Assembly (NCBI GenBank): GCA_017883075.1
Contig: JADGOI010000012.1
Coordinates: 1-36,171, forward strand
Source: Acidimicrobiales bacterium
GTDB taxonomy: Bacteria > Actinomycetota > Acidimicrobiia > Acidimicrobiales > RAAP-2
Direction: 5' to 3'
Length of the DNA stretch: 36,171 nucleotides
The notes under the pieces were generated by a model, which was not told the DNA's origin, ran no database searches, and worked only from the letters and a program-made list of their open reading frames with translations. Positions within the stretch are counted from its first letter, which is position 1, and the number at the start of each line of letters is the position of its first letter. The position numbers and the translations under genes were made by a program. Shown here in pieces: positions 18,170-26,558 of this stretch.

Positions 18170-18358
18170 TCATTCCCGTCGATTGCCCAGGTGCCAACCG
18201 CGGCAGAAGCCACAGAGGTAGGGGTCGAGGTCAGCGCCCTCTTCCAATCGGAGTTGGAGAGATGCCCGATTGGCCTCGTCGGGCCCGGGGAACCGGGTCT
18301 TGGGTTGCCCGTCGGATCGCCAGTGTTCACGGCGTTGCCCGTCAGCCGGACTGGTCAT
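18170..18358 (-). CDS. Small CxxC/WHLG-type protein (62 aa; alternative GTG start at 18400)
   Basis: MTSPADGQRREHWRSDGQPKTRFPGPDEANRASLQLRLEEGADLDPYLCGFCRGWHLGNRRE; the C-terminal YxCxxCxGWHLG resembles small zinc-finger-like proteins. It is the 3' part of the listed ORF 18170-18595. Confidence 0.55.
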   Translation of the reverse strand: MTSPADGQRREHWRSDGQPKTRFPGPDEANRASLQLRLEEGADLDPYLCGFCRGWHLGNRRE

Positions 18359-18408
18359 TCGGTGAGCAGGTCGCCGCCGTCCCCTTCGTGCCTTGGTCAC
18401 GTTGGTGA

Positions 18409-19209
18409 TTACTCGGTATAGACGGGTCGGCGCTTTTCGCGGAATGCGGCCGACGCTTCGGTGAGGTTGCCGGTGTGCCCGGCGAGGAGTTGCGTCCGGT
18501 TCTCGAGAGCCACCGCCGCCTGCAGGCTGGAGACCTCCTGAGAGGCCCAGATGGTCTCTTTGGTGAGGGAGAGCCCGAAGGGGCTGAAGGAGCACATTCC
18601 CTCGGCCAACTCGATGGCCGTGGTGAGGAGCGCCTCGTCGGGCACTACCCGGGAGACCAGCCCGATCCGGAGCGCCTCGGCGGCGTCGACCAACTTGCCG
18701 GTGAGCAGGATCTCCGCCGAATTGGAGGTGCCGACCGCCTTGGGGAGAAGCCAGCTCACCCCGAGCTCAGCCCCGGTGAGCCCGTTGCTGATGCCGGCCC
18801 CGCAGAACACCGCGGAGTCGCCGGCCAGCCGGATGTCCGCCCCCAGGGACAGGCACATCCCCCCGCCGTAGGCCGGCCCTTTGATGGCGGCGATGATGGG
18901 TTGGGGCAGGGCGCGCATGGCCGGGACGATGCCCCCCATGAACTCCATGGCCCGCATGCCCATCCGGTGGCGCCCGAGGTCCTCGGTGCCGGGTGGGAGC
19001 CCGGCGTGTTCGAGTTCGAGTCCCGAGCAGAACGCCCGACCTGCGCCGGTGAGGACCACCACTCGGCATTCGTTGTCGTTCGACACCTGGTCGAAGGCGG
19101 CGTAGAGGTCACCGACCAAGGCGAAGGACATCGAGTTGAGCCGGTCTGGATGATTGAGGGTCACCACGCTCACGTGAGGGCGAATCGGGTCGATCGATAC
19201 GAGTGCCAT
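18409..19209 (-). CDS. Enoyl-CoA hydratase/isomerase family protein
   Basis: VSVVTLNHPDRLNSMSFALVGDLYAAFDQVSNDNECRVVVLTGAGRAFCSGLELEHAG...PQPIIAAIKGPAYGGGMCLSLGADIRLAGDSAVFCGAGISNGLTGAELG is crotonase. Confidence 0.94.
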   Translation of the reverse strand: MALVSIDPIRPHVSVVTLNHPDRLNSMSFALVGDLYAAFDQVSNDNECRVVVLTGAGRAFCSGLELEHAGLPPGTEDLGRHRMGMRAMEFMGGIVPAMRALPQPIIAAIKGPAYGGGMCLSLGADIRLAGDSAVFCGAGISNGLTGAELGVSWLLPKAVGTSNSAEILLTGKLVDAAEALRIGLVSRVVPDEALLTTAIELAEGMCSFSPFGLSLTKETIWASQEVSSLQAAVALENRTQLLAGHTGNLTEASAAFREKRRPVYTE

Positions 19210-19275
19210 GGCCCCAGCCTCATCGAAGCGACGGCTCGGCGCCACTTTGTGACGCGGGTGGACAATGATTGGGGT

Positions 19276-19914
19276 GTGTCCTCGAGCTCACCTCGTGCTT
19301 TCGACCCGTACGGTGGCGCACCCCGTCCCGATTCATTCTCCGGCCACCTGGTGGTGGCGTCCCCCCGCCTGGAGGATCCCAACTTCGCCCGACGGGTGGT
19401 GCTGGTCCTCGACCACAGCGATCACGGCGTGCTGGGCGTGGTACTGAACAAGCCCGGGGGGGTGGGAGTGGATGAAGTGCTTCCGGAGTGGCACCCCTTG
19501 GCCACACCTCCGGCCGAGCTGTTCACCGGGGGACCGGTGGCCCGTAATGCGGTCATCGGCCTGGCCCGGCTCCGGTTGGGAGAGGACGGCGACGCTGATC
19601 CCGTGATGCCCGCGTCCGATGGCTGGAGACAACTCATCGCCGATGCGCATCCGGTCGGGACCATCGACCTGGCCGCCGGTCCCGGTCCCATTGCCGGCCT
19701 GATCATCGGGGTACGGCTGTTCTCCGGATACGCCGGCTGGGACGCCGGGCAGCTCGAGGAAGAGATCGAGGAGGGATCGTGGTACGTGGTGAGAGCCGAG
19801 CCGAATGATCCGGTCTCGGCCGACCCGGAGGGATTGTGGCAGCGGGTCCTCCGGCGCCAGGGCGGCTCACTGGCCGTGGTGTCGGGATATCCCGTGGATC
19901 CCGGCGCCAATTAG
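19276..19914 (+). CDS. YqgE/AlgH family protein
   Basis: FSGHLVVASPRLEDPNFARRVVLVLDHSDHGVLGVVLNKP...LFTGGPVARNAVIGLARL...GYAGWDAGQLEEEIEEGSWYVVRAEP. Start trimmed from 18475. Confidence 0.92.
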   Translation: MSSSSPRAFDPYGGAPRPDSFSGHLVVASPRLEDPNFARRVVLVLDHSDHGVLGVVLNKPGGVGVDEVLPEWHPLATPPAELFTGGPVARNAVIGLARLRLGEDGDADPVMPASDGWRQLIADAHPVGTIDLAAGPGPIAGLIIGVRLFSGYAGWDAGQLEEEIEEGSWYVVRAEPNDPVSADPEGLWQRVLRRQGGSLAVVSGYPVDPGAN

Positions 19915-19943
19915 AAGGGAAGTTCCCCGGCTACCATCCCAGA

Positions 19944-20567
19944 GTGGAACATGCCCCGGCTCGCCCAGTGGTCAGACGCGTCGTCCGATCGGATGTCCCG
20001 GCCGTGGTCGACCTCCTGGTGCGATCGTTCGATGACGACCCGGTGTCCAACTTCGTCTTCAGCGGCGACCGCCGCCGTCGTTTGGGGCTCCACTCGTTCT
20101 TCACCACCCAGATCCGTCGCCAGTACCTCAACTTCGGGCATGTGTACACCACCGCGGACTTCGGTGGTGCGGCGGTGTGGGGCCCGCCCACCCGCCACCG
20201 TCAGGGACTCAAGGAATTGTTCGAGCTGTTGCCGACAGCCCCGTTTCTGGTGGGCACCCGGATGATCCGGGCCCTCCAGCTGTTGACGGAGATCGACGCG
20301 CTGCATCCCAAGGAGCCCCACTGGTACCTGGCGACATTGGGCACCGAACCCGACCGCCAGGGCATCGGCATCGGATCGGCACTGTTGACGGCCAGGTTGG
20401 CCCAGATCGACGAGGAAGGGATGCCCGCCTACCTCGAGTCGTCCAAGGAGCGCAACGTTCCCCTCTACGCCCGCTTCGGATTTGAAGTGATCGACGAGTT
20501 CCGCTCGCGGCCCGGAAGCCCGCCGTTATGGCGTATGTGGCGCGAGCCAAGGGTGCCTGAGCTCTAA
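19944..20567 (+). CDS. GNAT family N-acetyltransferase
   Basis: VVRRVVRSDVPAVVDLLVRSFDDDPVSNFVF...WYLATLGTEPDRQGIGIGSALLTARLAQIDEEGMPAYLESSKERNVPLYARFGFEVIDEF. Confidence 0.9.
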   Translation: MEHAPARPVVRRVVRSDVPAVVDLLVRSFDDDPVSNFVFSGDRRRRLGLHSFFTTQIRRQYLNFGHVYTTADFGGAAVWGPPTRHRQGLKELFELLPTAPFLVGTRMIRALQLLTEIDALHPKEPHWYLATLGTEPDRQGIGIGSALLTARLAQIDEEGMPAYLESSKERNVPLYARFGFEVIDEFRSRPGSPPLWRMWREPRVPEL

Positions 20568-21862
20568 GGCTTCTGGTAGTAGTCGGCGCTCACCCCGGGG
20601 TAGGCGTGGTCCAGTCCGGGGTCGAGTCCACGCGGGGCGTTGTCGATGCCGAGCCCGTATCGCAACTGTGCGGTGACGGCCTGGTCGATGAGAGGCCAGA
20701 CCGAGGATGGGCTGACGTCGGGTGGGAAGCATCCATCGTCGGCCAAAGAGGCCACTTGTCCGAGTGGTCCGCTTGATCCGGCGCTGGACTTGAGCAGGTC
20801 CACCAGCCGCTGACTCCCGTTGTGGATTCCGCAGATGTCATCGAACACGTTGTGCCCGGCGCCGGTGATGACGATGAGGCGCTTTGGCACCGGGAGACCC
20901 GAGTAGAGCTGCTGCACGTTCGACGGATCGACAACCGTGTCGCTGGCGCCATACATCACCAGACCGGGCTTGGCCGTCGTCGGTGGGACACCGGCCCCCG
21001 GTGCCAGGGCGACATAGGTTCTGATGGCCGAGTTGCTGGCGGCCATGGTGACGGCTGTGCCCCCGCCGGCCGAATGGCCGAACACCCCCACCTTGGAAAA
21101 GTCGAGCCTCCCGTAGAGGACCGACGAGGGGTTCTTGTTCTCGACATGGAGAAAGCTCAGGGTGTTGTCCATGTCGACCAGGTCGGGCCCGCCGACGGTG
21201 GTGACGGTGTTCGACAACACGGCACCGAGGTCACGCGAACGATGGTCGGGAGCGGCGATGACGAAGCCCCAGGTGGCGAGGTGGTCGGCCAGAAAGCTCG
21301 ACTGCTCGGGATAGGAGCCGTTCCCATGGCTGAACAGGAGTACCGGAAAGGCCTTGTTCGGGTCACCGGTAGCCGCAGTGTCGGTGGCGGCCGGAACGTT
21401 CTCGTAGGAATCGGTGGGCACGCTGTCAGGGAGTGAGGCCAGTGCCGGGTTGGATGCCAACACGGCCGGGAACCACGATCTCACCCGGTAGGTGTACTTG
21501 CTCTTGCCCTCGACCGCTGACGGGTCCACCGGGTACCAGATCTGGGCGAGGTCGCCGTCCGGCAGAGTGACCCGGGCCGTCCCCGCAGCGTAGGGTCCCG
21601 CCTTCGAGTACACGGTGTTGGCCGGGGTAGAAGGGTTGTGGGGGCCGTTGCCGGCATTTCCGCCGGTGGTCTGGGATGAGCAGCCTGCCCCTGTCAGCGC
21701 GAGGCAGATGAGCACCGCCCCGAGCCATCGGGCCCTGGCCCGCCGAGAGTTGACCGGACCCGCTCCCGTGGTGACCCGCGGGGGGTGGATCGAAGCGGTG
21801 ACGGACATGGACGGCGACACTACCGCCATCGACTCGACCCGACGGACGGTGGTTCGATTCAT
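20564..21862 (-). CDS. Lipoprotein alpha/beta hydrolase (chlorophyllase / PAF-acetylhydrolase-like)
   Basis: LICLALTGAGCSSQ lipobox; LLFSHGNGSYPEQSSFLADHLATWGFVIAAPDHRSRD; VGVFGHSAGGGTAV nucleophile elbow. Exact start uncertain. Confidence 0.85.
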   Translation of the reverse strand: MNRTTVRRVESMAVVSPSMSVTASIHPPRVTTGAGPVNSRRARARWLGAVLICLALTGAGCSSQTTGGNAGNGPHNPSTPANTVYSKAGPYAAGTARVTLPDGDLAQIWYPVDPSAVEGKSKYTYRVRSWFPAVLASNPALASLPDSVPTDSYENVPAATDTAATGDPNKAFPVLLFSHGNGSYPEQSSFLADHLATWGFVIAAPDHRSRDLGAVLSNTVTTVGGPDLVDMDNTLSFLHVENKNPSSVLYGRLDFSKVGVFGHSAGGGTAVTMAASNSAIRTYVALAPGAGVPPTTAKPGLVMYGASDTVVDPSNVQQLYSGLPVPKRLIVITGAGHNVFDDICGIHNGSQRLVDLLKSSAGSSGPLGQVASLADDGCFPPDVSPSSVWPLIDQAVTAQLRYGLGIDNAPRGLDPGLDHAYPGVSADYYQKP

Positions 21863-22773
21863 CAGGCTCCGGTGTGGAGACCATCGGGTAGATCGGACTT
21901 GGCCACGATCGCCCTCAGGAGATCGAGAAGGGCCAGGGTTGGGGCCGATGGCAGCCCCCGGCTTCGCTGGGCCACCCCGATCCGCCGTCGCGGAAGTCCT
22001 TCCACGGCGAGGGGCTGGAATCGGGTCCGCAGATAGGTGGGAATGGCCGAGGCGGGCAGAATTGCGGGCCCATATCCCTCGAAGGTCAACGAAGCAATCA
22101 ACCTGAGCCCATCGATCTGGGCGGAGGGATTCAGCGTGATCCCTGACGGTTTGATGGCCGCGTCCAATTCGTCACGAAATGCAGTTCCGGGGAGAGGGAG
22201 GATCAACTTCACCTCTGACAGATCCCTCAGGACCAGGTGACGGTCGGTAGCGGCCAACGGGTGGCCGGAAGGGACCACCAGGACCAGGTCTTCTTCGAAG
22301 AGCAGGGTGGACACGAGGTCCTTGCCGGGCACCGGCAAATTGAGAATGGCCAGATCGAGCTGACCCGAGGCCAGCTGGGGCTCGAGGCCGATGGTCGAAC
22401 CCTCCACGATGACCAGGGCCAGTTTGGGATGGCGCTCGGCCGTCAACCTCATCAGGTGGGGTGCGAGCCATCGGGCGGTGGTTCCGATCATTCCCACCCT
22501 GACGGTACCGGTGACTTCGTCCTTGCAGGCGGCGACGTCGGAGATCAGGGCGTCCACTTCGGAGAGGATGCGGCGGGCGCGGGCCAACACCACCTCTCCC
22601 TCCTGGGTGAAGCGGCCGTTGCTGCGGTCGATCAACGGAACCGACAACTGGCGTTCGAGGCGGGCAACATGGGACGACACGTTGGACTGCACAGTTCCCA
22701 GATGATCGGCGGCACCGGAAAACGTGCCATGGTCACTGATGGCGACCAGTGCCTGCAGGTGTCGGAGTTCCAT
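21862..22773 (-). CDS. LysR family transcriptional regulator
   Basis: MELRHLQALVAISDHGTFSGAADHLGTVQSNVSSHVARLERQLSVPLIDRSNGRFTQEGEVVLARARRIL is a LysR HTH. Confidence 0.94.
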   Translation of the reverse strand: MELRHLQALVAISDHGTFSGAADHLGTVQSNVSSHVARLERQLSVPLIDRSNGRFTQEGEVVLARARRILSEVDALISDVAACKDEVTGTVRVGMIGTTARWLAPHLMRLTAERHPKLALVIVEGSTIGLEPQLASGQLDLAILNLPVPGKDLVSTLLFEEDLVLVVPSGHPLAATDRHLVLRDLSEVKLILPLPGTAFRDELDAAIKPSGITLNPSAQIDGLRLIASLTFEGYGPAILPASAIPTYLRTRFQPLAVEGLPRRRIGVAQRSRGLPSAPTLALLDLLRAIVAKSDLPDGLHTGA

Positions 22774-22788
22774 CTCTAAAGACGATAG

Positions 22789-22798
22789 TAGATATCTA
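22789..22798. promoter_or_regulatory. Palindrome TAGATATCTA upstream of the LysR gene (operator candidate)
   Basis: Perfect 10-bp palindrome in an AT-rich pocket, just upstream of TATCGT (minus strand) 8 nt before the LysR ATG. Confidence 0.45.
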
Positions 22799-22808
22799 GA
22801 ATAACTGT

Positions 22809-22837
22809 TTGACTGATGGCCGAAGATTGTTCACAAT
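22809..22837 (+). promoter_or_regulatory. Candidate sigma70-type promoter TTGACT-N17-CACAAT
   Basis: -35 TTGACT 22809-22814, 17-nt spacer, -10 CACAAT 22832-22837; about 190 bp upstream of the HAD-PlsC start. Confidence 0.4.
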
Positions 22838-22893
22838 AGAGACAGACCACAGGGATCAGGAACCCCCCCTCCGTTCCTTGTCGTGTCAGTGCG

Positions 22894-22923
22894 AAGGGAT
22901 CGCCATCCCCCCGGCGGTCCCTT
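22894..22923 (+). other. Leader hairpin upstream of HAD-PlsC/murT/gatD
   Basis: AAGGGATCGCC-atcccccc-GGCGGTCCCTT: 11-bp stem with one G-U, 8-nt loop. Confidence 0.5.
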
Positions 22924-23024
22924 TGCCGCGTCCGGGGTCGGGTCGGCTCCGGTGGCAGGTCGTCCGAGCCGAAGGCTCCGAGATGTCTTGCCGCGACGGT
23001 TGGCAGCGGAAGTAGCGTGGAGCC

Positions 23025-24407
23025 ATGTCACACGGCTCCGGAGCAGTATTCGTGGATCTCGACAGGACCCTGCTCCGGTCAGCCAGCGGACCAGTGGTCC
23101 ACGCGGCCTTGGCGGCCGAGGGAGTGGTCAAGGAAGGCCAGCACCTGCCGGGGGAGCGGTACATGTACAGCTTCTACAACCGCTTCGGCGAATCGGCACC
23201 ATTCATCGGCCTGGCCCGGGCCGCGGCCCGGATGATGCGGAACCGGTCGGCCGACGCCACTCGCCAGGCCGGCAAACGGGCAGTGGAACAGCTGGTCGAC
23301 CTGGTACAGCCGTGGGCCCTCGAAGCGTTGGAGGTGCACCGTCGGCAAGGTCGCCCCCTGGTCCTCGCCACCACGTCGCCGTCGGATCTGGTGACGCCAC
23401 TGGCCGAGACCCTGGGCTTCGACGCCACCATCGCCACGCGGTACGAAGAGATCGAAGGCCGGTACACCGGTCGGTTGGACGGTGGGTTCGTGTGGGGAAC
23501 CGGCAAGCGACATGCGGTGCGCCAATGGGCCGATGCCCACGGTGTCGACCTGGCCGCTTCCCATGTCTACTCGGACAGCTTCTACGACCTGCCGCTCCTG
23601 ACCGCCGTCGGCCACCCCCACCCGCTCAATGCCGATCCCCGATTGGCCGTCGTCGCCGTGGCCCGGCGGTGGCCGCTCGAGTACTGGGACCGCCCTCCGG
23701 GAGTGCCGTCGCTGTTGGGCCTGGAGCCCTACCACCTGGCCCGGTTGATCTTCCGGGCCGAGGCATTTCCCTATGCCCGGTTCGATGTGGACGGCGTGGA
23801 TCACATCCCGAGGGAGGGACCGGTGCTCTTGGCCGCCAATCACCGCAGCTACTTCGACGTGGTTGCCGTTGGCCTGGTGGCGGCTCGCCTCAATCGGCCC
23901 GTGCGCTTCATGGCCAAACAGGAGATCTTCGACGCCCCGGTGGTCGGCCATCTGGCTCGGGCCCTGGGTGGCATCGCCGTTGACCGCGGCAGTGGATCCT
24001 CTGATCCGATGAGCCGGGCGAGCGCGGCACTGCGGGCCGGTGAGGTTGTCATCGTGTTGCCCCAGGGGACCATTCCCCGGGGGGATGCGTTCTTCGACCC
24101 GATCCTGTCCGGCAAGACCGGCGCCGCGCGGCTGGCCGCGGGGACCGGTGCACCACTGGTGCCCATCGGGGTGTGGGGCACCGAAGAGGTGTGGCCCCGG
24201 TCGTCGAAGTTGCCGAACATGACAGCCCTGGGCCATCCACCCATGGTCACCGTGCGGGTCGGGGCGCCTGTCGACCTGACCCATCACGATGCTGTGGCTG
24301 ATACCGAGACGCTGATGAGTGCGATCTCAGGATTGTTGCCGGAGGAGTCCCGGACGCAGCGGATTCCCACCAGTGAGGAACTGGCCCGCACGCAGCCCTC
24401 GGCGTGA
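23025..24407 (+). CDS. Bifunctional HAD-IB family hydrolase / 1-acyl-sn-glycerol-3-phosphate acyltransferase (PlsC) fusion
   Basis: N-term HAD VFVDLDRTLLRS, LATTSPSD, YSDSFYDLPLL; C-term PlsC LLAANHRSYFDVVAV (HX4D), VLPQGTIPRGDAFFDPIL. Confidence 0.93.
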   Translation: MSHGSGAVFVDLDRTLLRSASGPVVHAALAAEGVVKEGQHLPGERYMYSFYNRFGESAPFIGLARAAARMMRNRSADATRQAGKRAVEQLVDLVQPWALEALEVHRRQGRPLVLATTSPSDLVTPLAETLGFDATIATRYEEIEGRYTGRLDGGFVWGTGKRHAVRQWADAHGVDLAASHVYSDSFYDLPLLTAVGHPHPLNADPRLAVVAVARRWPLEYWDRPPGVPSLLGLEPYHLARLIFRAEAFPYARFDVDGVDHIPREGPVLLAANHRSYFDVVAVGLVAARLNRPVRFMAKQEIFDAPVVGHLARALGGIAVDRGSGSSDPMSRASAALRAGEVVIVLPQGTIPRGDAFFDPILSGKTGAARLAAGTGAPLVPIGVWGTEEVWPRSSKLPNMTALGHPPMVTVRVGAPVDLTHHDAVADTETLMSAISGLLPEESRTQRIPTSEELARTQPSA

Positions 24408-25744
24408 CCGGCCCCCACCCCCCAGCTACCCGCCGGCTCCCGTTTCGTCCCTCGGTAGCCGTGAAGGTGGCGTCAGGGATCAATCGGTTGTCCCGGCTGC
24501 TCGGGCGGGGCAGCGGTACCGTCATCGGCGGGAGGGCCGGGTTGGCCGTTGACCCCATGCTTCTGGCGGTATTGGCCAAGGACCGGGATGTCGCCCTCGT
24601 CTCGGGTACCAACGGGAAGACCACCACCACCGGGATGTTGGTGGCGGCCCTGTCCGAACCCGATTCGGTCGGAGTGGCCACCAACATCACCGGCGCCAAC
24701 ATGCCGGCCGGCCACGTGGCCGCCCTCATCGGGACCCGGCCGGTCGGGACGGTGGTACTCGAAGTCGACGAGGCGTATCTGGGTCGTCTCATCGAGGACA
24801 CCCACCCCCAAGTAGTGGTGCTCCTCAATCTGTCGCGGGACCAGCTCGACAGGATTTCAGAAGTCCGGATGCTGGTGGACCGGTGGCGGTCGGCGCTGGG
24901 ACGTCTCGACCCCGTTGGCCATGGCGGTTCGCGAACCGTGGTGGTGGCCAACGCTGACGACCCGATGGTGGTGTGGGCGGCATCCACCGCGCCGGAGGTG
25001 CGATGGGTGGGCGTCGGGCAGGTCTGGCACGACGATGCGGTCGGCTGTCCCGCCTGCGGTGCCCGCATCGTCTTTGAAGCGTCCGGGAGTTGGAACTGCG
25101 ATCATTGCGGATTTGGTCGGCCCGAACGGTTCGCGTGGTTGGAGGGAGATGTGCTCGTCTTGGCCGACGGACGTCGCTTTCCGGTGGTCATCGGGCTGCC
25201 CGGCCAGTTCAATCGGGCCAATGCGGCCATGGTGGCGGTGGCCGCACCGGAGTTCGCCGGAACCCACTGTCAACCGCCCGTATCCATCACCACCGCCGTG
25301 GAGCGACTGTCCAAGTTGCACGAAGTGGCCGGTCGCTTCTCAACGGTGCAACGGAAGGGACGGGATATCCGGCTGTTGCTGGCCAAGAACCCGGCGGGTT
25401 GGACTGCCATCTTCGACCTCCTCGGTGAATCGGGCGACCCCACCTCTCCGGTGGTGCTCTCCATCAACGCCCGGGTTGCCGACGGTTTCGATACCAGCTG
25501 GCTCTGGGACGTCCCCTTCGAGCGCCTGATTGGGAGGGCAGTGGTGGCTACCGGGGAGCGGTGCCGCGACCTCGCCGTGCGCCTCCGGTACGCCGAAGTG
25601 GACCACCGGGTGGTACCGGACGTGCTCGAAGCAGTGGACATGGCCATTGGGAACGCCGGCCGGTTGTCGGTGGCCAGCGCCTCGATACCGGTGGAGTTCC
25701 TCGGCAACTACACGGCTTTCGCCCAGTTGAGGAGCCGACTGTGA
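24404..25744 (+). CDS. murT: Lipid II isoglutaminyl synthase (glutamine-hydrolysing) subunit MurT (Mur ligase, DUF1727)
   Basis: DVALVSGTNGKTTTTGMLVAAL, LLNLSRDQLDRISEV, zinc ribbon CPACGARIVFEASGSWNCDHCGF; GTG overlaps the upstream stop by 4 nt; followed by gatD. Confidence 0.93.
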   Translation: MTGPHPPATRRLPFRPSVAVKVASGINRLSRLLGRGSGTVIGGRAGLAVDPMLLAVLAKDRDVALVSGTNGKTTTTGMLVAALSEPDSVGVATNITGANMPAGHVAALIGTRPVGTVVLEVDEAYLGRLIEDTHPQVVVLLNLSRDQLDRISEVRMLVDRWRSALGRLDPVGHGGSRTVVVANADDPMVVWAASTAPEVRWVGVGQVWHDDAVGCPACGARIVFEASGSWNCDHCGFGRPERFAWLEGDVLVLADGRRFPVVIGLPGQFNRANAAMVAVAAPEFAGTHCQPPVSITTAVERLSKLHEVAGRFSTVQRKGRDIRLLLAKNPAGWTAIFDLLGESGDPTSPVVLSINARVADGFDTSWLWDVPFERLIGRAVVATGERCRDLAVRLRYAEVDHRVVPDVLEAVDMAIGNAGRLSVASASIPVEFLGNYTAFAQLRSRL

Positions 25745-26553
25745 GCATGGCGAAGGGGGCGCGTTCGCCGTTGACGGTGGTGGTGATCTACCCCGATCTG
25801 CTGGGGACGTACGGGGATGGAGGAAACGGCCTGGTGTTGGCCCGGCGGGCCAAGTGGCGGGGCCTGGATGTGAGCCTCGTGCAGGCACCTTCCGACCGAC
25901 CGGTACCCCGCGGCGACATCTATTGCATCGGCGGTGGGGAAGACGGCCCGCAGGTGCGGGCGGCGTCCACCCTGATCGCCGACGGCACGTTGACGCGGGC
26001 GGTGGAGGATGGCGCGGTGATCCTGGGGGTATGTGCCGGTTTTCAACTTCTGGGTCGGGAGTTTCCCGACGCAGCCGATCGGCCTCACGATGGCCTCGGC
26101 CTGCTCGACGTGACCACCAGGAAGGGAACCGACCTTCGGGCGGTGGGCGAGTTGGTGGCCACGGTGGAACCCGACGCCCCCCGGGACCCGGACGGTTCGG
26201 CTCTCCCGGCCTTGACCGGGTTCGAGAACCACGGCGGCGTCACCACCATCGGTCCTGGGGCGTCACCACTGGCTCGAGTGATCACCGGGGTGGGCAATGG
26301 GGGCGGGGACGGGACCGAGGGGGCATGGAGTGGGCGGGTCATCGGCACCTACCTCCATGGCCCGGTACTGGCCCGCAACGTGGCGCTGGCCGACCTGCTG
26401 CTGGGATGGGCCCTGGTGTCCCGCGGGGAACGCCTCCCACTCGTCTGGCTCGAGGATGGCGAAGAGAATGCGCTGCGGGCCGAGCGCTTGGCCATGGCGG
26501 GAACCGTGAAGCTGTCGGCCCGTCTACGGCACGTTCCGCGACCCCGGCGCTGA
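25741..26553 (+). CDS. gatD: Lipid II isoglutaminyl synthase glutamine amidotransferase subunit GatD
   Basis: VVVIYPDLLGTYGDGGNGLVLARRAKWRG, IYCIGGGEDGPQ, VILGVCAGFQLLG (Cys nucleophile), GTYLHGPVLARN (His). Start trimmed from 25561 to GTG 25741 (4-nt overlap with murT). Confidence 0.93.
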   Translation: MSMAKGARSPLTVVVIYPDLLGTYGDGGNGLVLARRAKWRGLDVSLVQAPSDRPVPRGDIYCIGGGEDGPQVRAASTLIADGTLTRAVEDGAVILGVCAGFQLLGREFPDAADRPHDGLGLLDVTTRKGTDLRAVGELVATVEPDAPRDPDGSALPALTGFENHGGVTTIGPGASPLARVITGVGNGGGDGTEGAWSGRVIGTYLHGPVLARNVALADLLLGWALVSRGERLPLVWLEDGEENALRAERLAMAGTVKLSARLRHVPRPRR

Positions 26554-26558
26554 CGTCT

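Noticed and set aside
17148-18221. 357-aa + ORF opposite the MFS gene
   Set aside because: Antisense, His/Gly/Asp-rich; the MFS frame has clear TM segments.
18475-19275. N-terminal 267 aa of the listed 479-aa YqgE ORF
   Set aside because: Antisense to enoyl-CoA hydratase; YqgE homology begins after GTG 19276.
22883-23983. 366-aa + ORF overlapping HAD-PlsC in another frame
   Set aside because: Arg/Pro/Gly-rich out-of-frame translation; the HAD-PlsC frame has catalytic motifs.
23079-24287. 402-aa - ORF opposite HAD-PlsC
   Set aside because: Antisense shadow with no motifs.
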